DNA of 64,000 bases from Sinimarinibacterium arenosum (GTDB lineage: Bacteria > Pseudomonadota > Gammaproteobacteria > Nevskiales > Nevskiaceae): NCBI RefSeq assembly GCF_005047655.1, contig NZ_SUKF01000005.1, positions 1 through 64,000 of the forward strand, in the 5' to 3' direction. Below, piece after piece: positions 1 through 8,963 of this stretch. The notes below the pieces were generated by a model. It had not been told where the DNA came from and did not search any database. It was given only the letters and a program-made list of their open reading frames with translations. Position 1 is the first letter of the stretch, and each line of letters begins with the position of its first letter. The translations under genes and the position numbers were made by a program.

Positions 1-88
1 TTACATCGAGGTCTTCTACAATCGAACCCGACGTCACAGCCATCTCGGCGGCGTCAGTCCCGAGGCCTTTGAACAGGCTGCTTTGTGA
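1..88 (+). CDS. IS3-family transposase OrfB, C-terminal end (partial)
   Basis: Only the last 28 codons are in the window, read from base 2 to the TGA at 86-88. They encode a tail containing YNRTRRHSHLGG and SPEAFEQAAL, the typical end of the OrfB (DDE integrase) protein of IS3-family elements. The 35 bases after the stop lead into a terminal inverted repeat, which fits the layout of these elements. The rest of the transposase lies to the left of the window, so subgroup and intactness cannot be judged. Confidence 0.85.
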   Translation, partial: YIEVFYNRTRRHSHLGGVSPEAFEQAAL

Positions 89-123
89 GGCGCCGGATTG
101 TCTACTGCTCTGGGGGAAGTCCA
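1..123 (+). mobile_element. Right end of an IS3-family insertion sequence
   Basis: The transposase end is followed by GGGGGAAGTCCA at 112-123. Read inward this is TGGACTTCCCCC, a typical IS3-family terminus with a short T-G start and a C-rich block. Immediately outside it, from base 124, the tnsB reading frame begins on the opposite strand, so the element boundary is at 123/124. The target duplication would start at 124 (TCC...), but the other flank is outside the window. Confidence 0.75.
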
Positions 124-1255
124 TCCCGATCGCGGTAAGAAATGCGCTTTTGTCCGTCAGTGCATTGCAGATGGCAAGGCGCGCGGTATCCCAACTCGGC
201 CCTTCCAAGGCTACGTGCAGACCAACGATGTATCTCGACCAGGTGTCGCAGATCAGATAGACCACAGGCCTTCCAATGAGCTTAGTCCGATCGAACTTGC
301 TCACCAACCAGATGTTGGCCACCGTTGCGTCGATCTCGAAGCGGTCTGTCGGCCCGTAGATTCCATGCCGAGCAGACGACTTTAGCGCCCTGAGCTTTAG
401 ATCCCAGTGCTTTCCCGCCAGAGCGCGCTGAACGTCCAGTCGCCGTCTGAAGCGAGCGTAGTAGTAGTGGAACTGACCGCTTGAGATGATCCGGTTGACG
501 GGCCGAGGGCTCTTGTTGATCTGCCCGTCCCGACCGATTTCGATATCTACAAGGACATCGTCCTTCAAGTGCTCATATGCGCGCTGAATAGTCCATCCAG
601 ACTGGATGATCTTGGTCCTAGATACGTCCTCGATCAGTCGAATGTCTTCCGGCGTAGCATTCACGCCTATCAGTTCGGTGTCGTGGCCGGTTGCAACCGA
701 AATCTTCGGCCGTCCTCGCTTCACCTCGCCGGCCTCCCGAGCTTTACCCGGCGCACCACATCGATCCTGCAGCCCCAGGAGGCCTCTCTTCCCGCCGAAG
801 TGCCAGTACCGCGCAAGAAGGCGCCTCAAAGCGCGTGGCTGCATTTCGAGAGCCTCTGCTCGAACCGCTATCGCCCTCTGCCGCATCTCCGCATCGGAGA
901 CCAGCGCGGGGTACTGGGATTTCGAAACCAGCGGTTCGATCAACGCCCAGGACGAGTCGCGAGTGTCCTTAGCCGACTTCGGGATGCTCGACTCCGGCAT
1001 GGTCATTACGAAGGGGAGAGCAACGTCGACCGGGCTTATATACCCCGCCTTGAGGCCCGCAATGACGCTTGAGTACGACGTGCGGACTGGAACACCCGAC
1101 GCTGGCGGAGACATGAGATTGTCTGTGTCCAGCTTGAACAGGAATAAAGCATTCTTTGCGACTAGGGCATGCACAACGCGGAAATGCCCGTGCGGCAGGT
1201 CTTCGTCTCCAGAGATCTCTAGAACATCCCATCTACGAACAACGTAGCTGGTCAC
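124..1255 (-). pseudogene. tnsB: Tn7-like transposase TnsB, interrupted by the IS3-family element
   Basis: The frame starts at GTG 1255, or at the in-frame GTG 1261 overlapping the tnsA stop, and runs without a stop for about 377 codons until it meets the IS terminus at 124. An N-terminal helical DNA-binding region is followed by the start of the integrase core: FEIDAT holds the first catalytic Asp (about residue 309), and ICDTWSRYIVG (about 335-345) is the conserved strand after it. TnsB proteins are near 700 residues, and the second Asp and the Glu of the DDE triad come later, so the remaining 5' part cannot catalyse strand transfer. The missing 3' part may lie beyond the IS, outside the window. 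The gene is translationally coupled to tnsA, as in Tn7. Confidence 0.85.
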
Positions 1256-1257
1256 CC

Positions 1258-2040
1258 TCACCAGAAGTTCTCAGCCAAAGCCGGGTGCGGGTCCTTGAGC
1301 GCGAGCGACGCCGACAGATCGACTCGCACCCTGCGGGTGCAAACCAGAAACTTGAATAGATTGACCGCCTCCTCGTATGGGAGGCCACATGCTTTTCCCG
1401 CCCCAACGATCACCGCCCTCAGCGGCTCTGTAAGCTGCCGCGTGGATAAAGCGTCGATAAACGCAGCGGCTACTTTCTCATCGCAGGTGTAATCAGGGAA
1501 GTCCTTGAACACCTTGAATAGCCATCGCCCCCTCGATCGGACTTCGGAATTGGCAAGTGATTCCGTGACCAGCTTCCACGGAATGCCGCGGGATCGACAT
1601 GCCGCACACTCCAGCGCCAATCTCGCCTGCACGTCGGGCTTCTCAAGCTCCGCCGATGGCTTAACGCTTCTTGCTACGTAGAGAACCCCACCATTTTGAT
1701 CGTCGACGGAAAGCATCAAGTCGATCGTTACTTCGAATGGCTCCGATCCCCGATACGGGTGCCGGACCTTCAGCGCCTTGGCGATCTTGAGCGTTTCCTT
1801 GACTGGAATGATGGGGTACTGCTCCCTAATGTCCAAGACGCGAGGGGCCAATTCGGCGACGTAGTGATACGCAACCTCTCCACGCGACAGGTAATGATGT
1901 GTACGCCCGGTCAGTCTGCTTCGAACCCGATGTCTCTCACCTACAGAGTTTGTCTCGAACACATCGATGAAGGGCTCGTACTGAGCGTCAGTTTTGAGGC
2001 CCCAAGGGTCTCGCTCCGCGTGTATTTTTTTTGACGACAA
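1258..2040 (-). CDS. tnsA: Tn7-like transposon endonuclease TnsA
   Basis: This 260-residue protein matches TnsA (about 270 residues), the restriction-enzyme-like subunit that cuts the 5' ends of Tn7-type transposons together with TnsB. The N-terminal signature TGRTHHYLSRGE is followed by the nuclease residues E73 (DIREQYP), D107 (TIDLML) and K127 (SVKPS), then the PWKLVTE segment leading into the C-terminal TnsC-contact domain. The start at 2040 is a TTG with a weak ribosome site; no better in-frame start is visible upstream. It is followed at once by tnsB. Both genes point away from glmS, the orientation seen at attTn7, but about 10 kb of other genes lie between. Confidence 0.88.
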   Translation of the reverse strand: MSSKKIHAERDPWGLKTDAQYEPFIDVFETNSVGERHRVRSRLTGRTHHYLSRGEVAYHYVAELAPRVLDIREQYPIIPVKETLKIAKALKVRHPYRGSEPFEVTIDLMLSVDDQNGGVLYVARSVKPSAELEKPDVQARLALECAACRSRGIPWKLVTESLANSEVRSRGRWLFKVFKDFPDYTCDEKVAAAFIDALSTRQLTEPLRAVIVGAGKACGLPYEEAVNLFKFLVCTRRVRVDLSASLALKDPHPALAENFW

Positions 2041-2070
2041 AGATTCGTCATGTCACTAGAAATCTAGTGG
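2034..2070. repeat. Candidate Tn7-type transposon end next to tnsA
   Basis: On the + strand GACAAAG (2036-2042) is followed after 21 bases by CTAGTG (2064-2069). The same two blocks, 22 bases apart, occur beside glmS (11984-11990 and 12013-12018). CACTAGA-AA-TCTAGTG at 2053-2069 is also a palindrome. Tn7 ends carry repeated TnsB sites with a GACAAA core and sit just outside tnsA, so this could be the right end of the tnsA element. It is short and overlaps the proposed tnsA start, so the call is tentative. Confidence 0.35.
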
Positions 2071-2138
2071 CCTGCCCTCGGTAAACACTGGACTCAAATA
2101 GGTGGTCGGAGCTTGATGTGGTGAGCTGCAATCGGAGC

Positions 2139-3149
2139 CTAACTTGTACTCTCGCCCGAGGGATCAAATCCCCATACTGCCGGCCCGCATTTGATCCACC
2201 CCTGATCATATTGAACGCCGGGTACTCGGTCGGTCACGCATCGGAGCACGAGATCCAGATCTACGTAACGGCATATTTGACCGATGACGAAACCAGGCGC
2301 AGCTGCCAGTGATGTTCCGAGCATGCAACCGACCATCAAATCAAATCCCATTCCCCTAGCTTCGTGCGCTAGTTGCAGTCCGCGAGTCAGGCCACCACAT
2401 TTGTCGAGCTTGATGTTGATTGCCTGCACGCGTCCCCTTAGACGCTCCAAGTCTTCAATGTCGCAAACAGATTCGTCGGCGACGATAGGAATCGGGCTAC
2501 GAATCAGCGAGAGGCCTTCCTCATGGCCGACTGGGAACGGCTGCTCAATCAGCTCCACGCGGGACGACACCAGCACTGGAATCAGAGCATCTAAGCTGTC
2601 TGGCGTGAACCCTTGGTTGGCATCGACCACCAACGCCACCTCGGGTCGCGCATTGCCAACTGCACGTACGCGCTCCGAATCCTCCGGGTCGCCGGTTAGC
2701 TTGAGCTTGATGATTCTCGCGGGGCCGAAGTCCAGCGCCATCTTTGCCATTTCGCTCGGCGTATCTGCGCTCAGCGTGTACATCGTCTGAAGCGGCCGAG
2801 TTCCATTCAGGCCAACGAGTGATGCAACAGGAACTCGCTTCAGCTTTGATTCGAGCTCCCATAGCGCGCAGTCCAATGCGTTTCTAGCGCCGCCTGCTGG
2901 CAGAATTCGAATGAGGTCTTCCCGACTCGCACCGCTGCACAGTTCCGATGAGACTGCCTCCACCTGACTCAATAGGTCGGCTGCCGTCTCCCCTTTAAAG
3001 TAGACGCCCCAAGCTTCTCCTCGTCCCGTTACGCTGCCTTCCTCAATCTCAACGCTCAGCAGTTCGTACGTGTCGAACGAATGGCCCGTAATTCGCAGTG
3101 GCGTTTTCAGGGGCCTGCTTTCGATTTTAGCTTTAAGTCTTCTTTTCAT
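2139..3149 (-). CDS. Dipeptide epimerase (enolase superfamily)
   Basis: A 336-residue member of the muconate-lactonizing/L-Ala-D/L-Glu epimerase branch of the enolase superfamily. Visible catalytic elements are KLK (K148 and K150), the Mg ligands D176 (VDANQG), E202 (IEQPFP) and D225 (VADESV), and the second-side lysine in NIKLDKCGG (about 247-250). Lysines on both faces of the barrel are the mark of epimerases acting on an amino-acid alpha carbon. I chose ATG 3149, which overlaps the transporter gene by 17 bases; the frame also stays open further upstream. It is the last gene of the leftward operon. In this setting it may invert a residue of an imported dipeptide; the true substrate is unknown. 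Confidence 0.8.
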   Translation of the reverse strand: MKRRLKAKIESRPLKTPLRITGHSFDTYELLSVEIEEGSVTGRGEAWGVYFKGETAADLLSQVEAVSSELCSGASREDLIRILPAGGARNALDCALWELESKLKRVPVASLVGLNGTRPLQTMYTLSADTPSEMAKMALDFGPARIIKLKLTGDPEDSERVRAVGNARPEVALVVDANQGFTPDSLDALIPVLVSSRVELIEQPFPVGHEEGLSLIRSPIPIVADESVCDIEDLERLRGRVQAINIKLDKCGGLTRGLQLAHEARGMGFDLMVGCMLGTSLAAAPGFVIGQICRYVDLDLVLRCVTDRVPGVQYDQGWIKCGPAVWGFDPSGESTS

Positions 3150-4515
3150 TGTGCTGTTCAGCTTGGGCAAGTTGGCGGCTGATCTCTTCCTGCCGTGCGC
3201 GGGTGATCGGAAATCGGAGAAGAAGTGGAACAACTGATATCGTGATGATTGCGGGCAGATAGCAGTACGCAGCCTTTAGCCCGAACACGCCTGACGTGCT
3301 CTGGATATCTGCCGTTGCGTCAAAGCCCAAGACCTCGGCGAGGATCATCCCGCTCGCCATGCCTGCTCCGGTTACAGACTTCTGAATGAAGGTGTAGAAC
3401 GAGTAGTACAGACCAGCATGGTCTTGCCCGAACCTGACTCGTCCGTAGTCCACGACGTCTCCGAGCATGGACGGCATCGCGACGGGTGCAGCAGCGTCAA
3501 AGAAGAAGTTGAGTGTCATCAGGATGGCCAGCGTCGCGAAAGCTGCTTCGCCCGGGCTGACGAAGCCCATCAGGCCTGTTGCGATGGCTCCGCCGAAGGC
3601 CCCAAGCGCCCAAGCCCGATGGCGCTCCATGCGATTGCAGATCCACCCCCATGCGGGGGCGGCCAGAATCGCCATGGGCACGGTGACCACGAGAAGCGGG
3701 GCGATCTGTTCTCCCAAGCCCAGATAGACGTCCAGAAACAGGAAGGTCACCCCCTTGGTCATACCTGAGGCAAAGCTATAGAGCAGAAATACGCCAGCCA
3801 CGTACAGCAGCGGCCTGTTTCCGAGGATCGCCGCTACCATCTCGCTGCGCCGAAGTTTTTTCCTGGATTCCTCGGCATATCCCGTCGGGGCCAGCCGGAG
3901 AGCTGGCCAGGTCAGGATTGGAGCGCCTAGAACGACGATCAACGCGAACACAGCGAGCGTTCCCGGCGTGAACTCCTTCGTCGGCGCGAATCCAAGTGTT
4001 GGACCCACAAAAGGGACAACGAAGACCAAGAGGGCGCCGAGAAGCGACGTAACCAGAAGGATTACGGCGATCCGCGTACGGGCTCGATAGTCACTTGTCA
4101 GCTCGATGCTCCAGGCCTTGTATGGGATCTCGGTAACGGTCCACCCGGTGTAAAGAACTAGGTACCAGAGCGTGAAGTAGAAAACGCTCACACCCTCTGG
4201 CGGCATGAACAAGCAGTAGAGCGCGACCGTCATTACGATCGTCCCGACAGCGATCCAAGGCTTTCTCGATACTCCTCGCCGACGGAGGCTATCGGACCAC
4301 GCCCCAATCAGTGGATCGGTAACGGCATCGAAGATCTTCGAGATGAGAACTGCCGAACCCAGCGCGGCCAGAGACAGCCCGAGATACTTGGCATATATGC
4401 CCGTCAGAACCTGCGACGCCGCAGTGTGCGTAAACCCCTGAAGGAGGGCCGGCAGCGCGAACACAGCAAGGATCCACCGCCCTGGGACTGAGGATGAAGA
4501 GTTGGAGGTGGCCAT
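3133..4515 (-). CDS. GPH-family / MFS cation symporter
   Basis: A 460-residue polytopic membrane protein with about 12 hydrophobic segments. The N-terminal FDAVTDPLIGAWSD motif (about residues 62-75) and the following basic loop are typical of the glycoside-pentoside-hexuronide:cation (MelB-like) symporters of the major facilitator superfamily. It lies 11 bp after the TonB-dependent receptor gene and overlaps the epimerase gene, so it is the likely inner-membrane step for the ligand brought in by the receptor. GPH members carry sugars, but related ones beside peptidase genes probably move peptides or other small acids, so the substrate stays open. Confidence 0.85.
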   Translation of the reverse strand: MATSNSSSSVPGRWILAVFALPALLQGFTHTAASQVLTGIYAKYLGLSLAALGSAVLISKIFDAVTDPLIGAWSDSLRRRGVSRKPWIAVGTIVMTVALYCLFMPPEGVSVFYFTLWYLVLYTGWTVTEIPYKAWSIELTSDYRARTRIAVILLVTSLLGALLVFVVPFVGPTLGFAPTKEFTPGTLAVFALIVVLGAPILTWPALRLAPTGYAEESRKKLRRSEMVAAILGNRPLLYVAGVFLLYSFASGMTKGVTFLFLDVYLGLGEQIAPLLVVTVPMAILAAPAWGWICNRMERHRAWALGAFGGAIATGLMGFVSPGEAAFATLAILMTLNFFFDAAAPVAMPSMLGDVVDYGRVRFGQDHAGLYYSFYTFIQKSVTGAGMASGMILAEVLGFDATADIQSTSGVFGLKAAYCYLPAIITISVVPLLLRFPITRARQEEISRQLAQAEQHNEKKT

Positions 4516-4526
4516 CGCGTGGGGAC

Positions 4527-6833
4527 TCAGAAGGTGATCTTCGCTTCGATCCCGTAGCTGGGGGGACGAGCTCTCGACTGCCTCTCAGGCTGATTCGCGT
4601 CGAGCGCACCCTCGTTGTCGAGAAGATTTCTACCGTACAACGCGAACTGCACGGCCTCCAGCTCGACACTCAATCTTCCGTTGAGCATGTTTACGGGGTC
4701 AGAGTAGTAGTCGTACGACCCGTCCCGCTGGTATCGGGCAACGTCAGAGTAGCTATAGTCCAGCCGGAAAGCGCCGAGGTATCCGGAAGGCCAGTTGAAA
4801 CCGATGGAAAACCCAGCAGAGCCCGTGAACGGCGATACGAAATCGACAGGATCGCCCTTTTTCTTCGAGTCGGCGTCTGTGACGAACGATGTGTCGATTA
4901 GCCCTCCCGCAAGGTACAGACTGATTCGTGGCGCTGGCTTGTAGATCAGATTCCAATCGATGCCTCTGCCCTCGACGTCCCCCTGGTTCGATATCGCAGT
5001 GAAGTTGCCCGTCCCACCCTCGGGTACAACCACTACTTGCACGTCAGTCCATTGGTTTAGGTACACGGCCATTTCAGCGACGAGTACCCCTCCCCACATC
5101 TCGAACTTTCCTCCTACCTCGAATGACTTCAGATGGTCTGGGTCGTAGGTGGGAGGAATCTCGGGGCTTGCTTGAATGTTTGCTCCTCCAGACCGGAATC
5201 CTTCTGCATAGGTTGCGTACAGCATCGCGCGATCGAGGAACTCGAAGACGTTGTCTGGTGCGCGCATCGAAAGCGCGAATCGCTTCGTCACCGCGCTGTA
5301 CGACAGAGAATCAGAGCTCGCTGCATCAAACGTAACGGCACGTCCACTACTATCAGCCTGCAGATCTTCCTTGTAGTAGCGAACGCCGGCGGCGGTGTTC
5401 AGCCAGCTCGTCCAGTCATACTCGAGCTGTCCAAATAGCGACTTCGCTGTCGACTTGCTATCTGTCGTCACATCGATCAACGGAATAGACGGCAACCCAG
5501 GGGGGCCACCGACTATTGGCAGCTGGACGTCTGCCGCCAGATTTATCTTGGCGTTGAGGTTGAGCGATTGGTCAAACCGGCGGGCGTAGGCGCCCACCGT
5601 CCAGTTCAAGGCACTCCCGCCGATCGAATTTAGTCGAAGTTCGGCAGATTCTGACTCGCTTGCAACATCGTATCCGCCAGGCGACCCACGGATTATCTCC
5701 TCTGCAAAACCCTGCAAGAGCTCATCGATGGATTCGATCGCCCCCACAATTGGGATTGCGCCGGTCGTAAGCTCTGCTGTAATCGAGTCGCGGGCATCGA
5801 AGATGACGGTGTTCTCCCGGCTAAAGCGCGACGCTGTCAACAGAACGTCCGCCCAATCTGGCGTCCAATTGATATCGACGCTTGCAATGTTTCCGTCGTC
5901 CCAGATGCCGATTTCGTTTCCGTCAAAGCGTTGGTAGTTCTCATCTGCCGCGTTGACGCTGCCTGCTTCAATCGACTGCGTCAGCCCAGTGAGGCCTATG
6001 GTCCATCGCTCTCCAGGCTCCCACTGGAAGCGAGCTCGCGCATTCTTTTTCTGCGCCTCGTTATAGTTGTCCTGGCCGAGCTCGACCTGATCAATGTACC
6101 CCCCCAGGTCTGCCACGCCGCCTACTATTCTCAATGCGGCGCTATCCCATAGGGGCACATTGACTGCCGCATTCGCCTCAAGCCCCGGATCGGCACCGTC
6201 GGTGATGAATCCATCCGACTTTGCAACAAACTCCCACTCTCCGATTCGGGGCTTCTGGGTAATCAGCTTAACGGTCCCACCCATGGACCCTTCGCCATAG
6301 AGGGTGCCCTGCGGGCCACGAAGAATTTCTACCGAAGCCAGATCAAACGTTGCAGCGTCAGGCTGGGCCAGCGAGAACGTCGATAGCGATACGTTGTCCA
6401 ACTGGTAGCCAACTGTTGCCTGACCGTGTGCCGACGAGATGCCGCGAATCTGCAGATGTTGGATGCCAGGACCTGACTCCATAACCGAGAAGGAGGGCGT
6501 TGCGGCAGCGATGTCGCGAAGGTTGTCCATGCCCATCTTTTCCAACGCATCCCCGGAAAGAGCAGTGATGGACATGGGGACGTCATAGATGTACTGCTCG
6601 CGCTTCTGGGCAGTGACGACAATCTCTTCGAGGCGCTGTGACCCAGACTCATCGAGTGTCTCGGGCTTCTCGCGCGCTTTTACGGGCTCTACTGGGATCG
6701 TTTCGTAGTCCTGTTCCTCGCTCACGTCGGATCCATCTGCTTCCTCAATCAGATCATCAATCTGAGCGTTGGCGGCATTAGCGGCAAGACACATCACGGT
6801 GGCGGCGATCACGCCGATGGATTTTGTATACAT
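4527..6833 (-). CDS. TonB-dependent outer-membrane receptor
   Basis: A 768-residue precursor with a clear signal peptide (residues 1-23, ending ANAANA before Q24). An acidic linker is followed by a TonB-box-like EEIVVTAQKRE (about 68-78), the plug domain (LRDIAAATPSFSV, LQIRGISSAHGQ) and a long beta-barrel ending in the aromatic residue of EAKITF, as outer-membrane proteins do. This CirA/FecA-like class of receptor takes up siderophores or, in catabolic clusters, oligomers. Genes for a transporter, hydrolases and an epimerase surround it, and no siderophore genes are present, so a nutrient role is more likely. It lies 16 bp downstream of the serine hydrolase gene. Confidence 0.92.
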   Translation of the reverse strand: MYTKSIGVIAATVMCLAANAANAQIDDLIEEADGSDVSEEQDYETIPVEPVKAREKPETLDESGSQRLEEIVVTAQKREQYIYDVPMSITALSGDALEKMGMDNLRDIAAATPSFSVMESGPGIQHLQIRGISSAHGQATVGYQLDNVSLSTFSLAQPDAATFDLASVEILRGPQGTLYGEGSMGGTVKLITQKPRIGEWEFVAKSDGFITDGADPGLEANAAVNVPLWDSAALRIVGGVADLGGYIDQVELGQDNYNEAQKKNARARFQWEPGERWTIGLTGLTQSIEAGSVNAADENYQRFDGNEIGIWDDGNIASVDINWTPDWADVLLTASRFSRENTVIFDARDSITAELTTGAIPIVGAIESIDELLQGFAEEIIRGSPGGYDVASESESAELRLNSIGGSALNWTVGAYARRFDQSLNLNAKINLAADVQLPIVGGPPGLPSIPLIDVTTDSKSTAKSLFGQLEYDWTSWLNTAAGVRYYKEDLQADSSGRAVTFDAASSDSLSYSAVTKRFALSMRAPDNVFEFLDRAMLYATYAEGFRSGGANIQASPEIPPTYDPDHLKSFEVGGKFEMWGGVLVAEMAVYLNQWTDVQVVVVPEGGTGNFTAISNQGDVEGRGIDWNLIYKPAPRISLYLAGGLIDTSFVTDADSKKKGDPVDFVSPFTGSAGFSIGFNWPSGYLGAFRLDYSYSDVARYQRDGSYDYYSDPVNMLNGRLSVELEAVQFALYGRNLLDNEGALDANQPERQSRARPPSYGIEAKITF

Positions 6834-6849
6834 ATCTCTCTCAGATTTC

Positions 6850-8247
6850 TCAGACGTTGTCCTGTCCCACTCGACGAGCTAGTCGAACGCCTAGTCGTAC
6901 GTAACGAGCTGCGCCTGCTTCAGCACCAATGAATCCAATACGCCCGCGCAAAGCAGGATCTTCTGATTCAATCTGAAAGCAGTCCGCAGAAATGGCGGAT
7001 AGCTCGGCGTGCCTCCGTACTGCGGACTCATCTCGGCGAGATGTGATGCTGATCGACAGCCCAGAGTCCTTGAGGCCGATGTGAACTCGCGTAGCGACGT
7101 TCTCATACGTGCCCACATAGTCCGAAAGCTCGGCCCGGCCTGGATTTGCACCTTGATCGGAGGGAACTGGCCTTTGCGCGATCTCGCTGAAGAAGTAGTC
7201 GCGCACTGCTTCGGATAGAGGAGTGCTTGGACTATTTGTTAGGAGGACAAACGCCTGTTTGGCGTTTGGAATGCACTGCATGTACGCCCATTGACCGGCA
7301 GTCGCGCCGTCGTGGCCGATAACCTTTCCGAATTCATCATCGGCCAGAAACCACGAAAGGCCCATCGCCGTGAATCCGATTCGACTATGCGGATACAGGG
7401 GCATCTGAGCTTTCTGCATCTGATCCACCATATGCGCGGATAGAATGCGAGCGCCTTTCTCGGATTCGCCCCCTCGCATATGCATGCTCGCGAAGAGAAG
7501 TAAATCTCGCGCCGACATGCTGAGCACCGATCCCGCAGGTGCGATGTTCAGCGGAAGATGGGTTATCGGTGAATGCCTTGTTCTAGCGCGACCATGCGCA
7601 TCGGCGACATGCCCCATGGCGCACAGATGTCGTAGAGCTTCACGTGGGTCGGCGAACGCGTTTTGCATGCCCAGCGGCTCGCAGATGTACTTCATGACCG
7701 CGCGATGCCACGGCATTCGTCTCATGACTTCGACGATGCGTCCCGCCACTACGTAACCGCTATTGCAATAGCTGATCGCGGCCCCTAGAGGGTGAAGCTG
7801 TGGAAGAAGAGCAAGCTTATGAACGTAGCTCTCAACCGACGCGCACCATGCGTCGTCTGGCGGATAGAAGTCTCCATCCATTCCACTCGTATGAGTCAAT
7901 AGATGCCTTACCGTTACACGCTTTCTCACATCTTTGTCGGCGATATGAAAGTCCGGCAGATAGCTCAGGACAGGCGCGTCTAGATCTAGGACTTCTTCGT
8001 CGACAAGCTGTGCAATGAGCGTGGCGGTAAAGACCTTCCCGATGGATCCGATTTGGAATACAGAGTCCTCGCGAACACTGACGTCTGTTTCTATGTTCAG
8101 GACGCCACTTGCCGCCTGTAGCGTGGTGCCTCGATCAAGGACAGCGACACTTGCACCCACAACTGAGTGGCGAACGAGTTGTTCATTGAGAAACTGCTGA
8201 AGGCGGCGGCGTGCCTCAGCGTTTCCCTCAGGTGCTGCCCGGCTCAT
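6850..8247 (-). CDS. Beta-lactamase-fold serine hydrolase
   Basis: A 465-residue protein of the class C beta-lactamase/penicillin-binding-protein family. It has the nucleophile motif S68-I-G-K71, the tyrosine motif Y160-C-N162 and H312-D-G replacing the KTG box, as in EstB, D-aminopeptidase and NylB-type hydrolases. No signal peptide is visible, which argues for a cytoplasmic peptidase, amidase or esterase rather than a resistance enzyme. The start is ATG 8247, inside an ATGA overlap with the upstream TetR gene; the frame is open further upstream but that part lies inside the regulator. A C-terminal lipocalin-like beta region (about 370-465) is suggested by DYVGTYE. Confidence 0.85.
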   Translation of the reverse strand: MSRAAPEGNAEARRRLQQFLNEQLVRHSVVGASVAVLDRGTTLQAASGVLNIETDVSVREDSVFQIGSIGKVFTATLIAQLVDEEVLDLDAPVLSYLPDFHIADKDVRKRVTVRHLLTHTSGMDGDFYPPDDAWCASVESYVHKLALLPQLHPLGAAISYCNSGYVVAGRIVEVMRRMPWHRAVMKYICEPLGMQNAFADPREALRHLCAMGHVADAHGRARTRHSPITHLPLNIAPAGSVLSMSARDLLLFASMHMRGGESEKGARILSAHMVDQMQKAQMPLYPHSRIGFTAMGLSWFLADDEFGKVIGHDGATAGQWAYMQCIPNAKQAFVLLTNSPSTPLSEAVRDYFFSEIAQRPVPSDQGANPGRAELSDYVGTYENVATRVHIGLKDSGLSISITSRRDESAVRRHAELSAISADCFQIESEDPALRGRIGFIGAEAGAARYVRLGVRLARRVGQDNV

Positions 8248-8954
8248 TGCTTCTGCCCTTTGCGAGCCCCCGGCTCCGGCTTTGACAGCTCGGGCATCAT
8301 GCGATCGATCGTGGTCTCGACTCCCTTCCGAAAGGCCTCTTGCTGCGACCCCTTGAACATGTCCGACTGCCGAAGGGCGACGATCATGTCTATCTCCCCA
8401 GGAGCCATTGTCTTTACCCAAGCCCTACGCGCCTTGACGGAAAGTCCCTTCTCGGAACCTCGAAGCGCGATCGCTTGGTTGTAAGCGAAACCGCGCAGGA
8501 GCGACACACACAGAGCCGCGACCTCAATCGATACGCCTGCGTCTACAAGTGTCCGAAGCGTCGAGTTAATGAGGAGAACTCGAGACCGTTCGGCCGTTGG
8601 CCCTGATACAGATTCGAGATTCGGGTGCTGTAGAACGACCTTGTGGTACGAAACGGCCATGTCGACTAACTGCTCACGCAGCGGCACGTTTCGCGTTGGT
8701 TCCGGGGCACGCACGCTGGACATCAGATGGCTGACGATTGCATCCTCGACGTCCATCAGTGACTTGAAGTAGTTGTAGATGGTCGCCGGACCAGTTCCGA
8801 GCTTCCGAGCGATTGCCCGAAGGCTCAGCGCCTCGTGTCCCTCTTCGTCGAGGATCGAGAGCGCGGCTGACACGATCTCGGCCCGATCAAATAGCCGCGC
8901 CTTTCCGCCTCTCGGTTTCTCGATCGGGTTGCGCTCTGTTTCGATTGTGTTCAA
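8244..8954 (-). CDS. TetR-family transcriptional repressor of the island operon
   Basis: A 236-residue regulator with an N-terminal helix-turn-helix (about 25-70; LSLRAIARKLGTGPATIYNYF) and a helical ligand-binding domain. The start is TTG 8954 with AGGAG seven bases upstream, next to the stop of the preceding hydrolase gene; the end overlaps the serine hydrolase by 4 bp. It therefore sits in the middle of the operon it probably controls. Two palindromes of the form ACGAAC-N3-GTTCGT in the divergent promoter region (10213-10253) are the likely binding sites. The inducer is presumably the pathway substrate or a product. Confidence 0.85.
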   Translation of the reverse strand: MNTIETERNPIEKPRGGKARLFDRAEIVSAALSILDEEGHEALSLRAIARKLGTGPATIYNYFKSLMDVEDAIVSHLMSSVRAPEPTRNVPLREQLVDMAVSYHKVVLQHPNLESVSGPTAERSRVLLINSTLRTLVDAGVSIEVAALCVSLLRGFAYNQAIALRGSEKGLSVKARRAWVKTMAPGEIDMIVALRQSDMFKGSQQEAFRKGVETTIDRMMPELSKPEPGARKGQKQ

Positions 8955-8963
8955 GAACTGCTC

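Noticed and set aside
2051-2069. TGTCACTAGA at 2051 as the left terminus matching CTAGTGACA at 12013-12021
   Set aside because: The 9-base inverted match is attractive, but it is part of a local palindrome, no GACAAAG-type repeats follow inside it, and the flanking five bases (CGTCA and GGCTA) do not match as a target duplication.
6850-8247. Reading the serine hydrolase as an antibiotic-resistance beta-lactamase
   Set aside because: It lacks a signal peptide and the KTG motif, and it sits in a catabolic operon with an amidase and epimerase.
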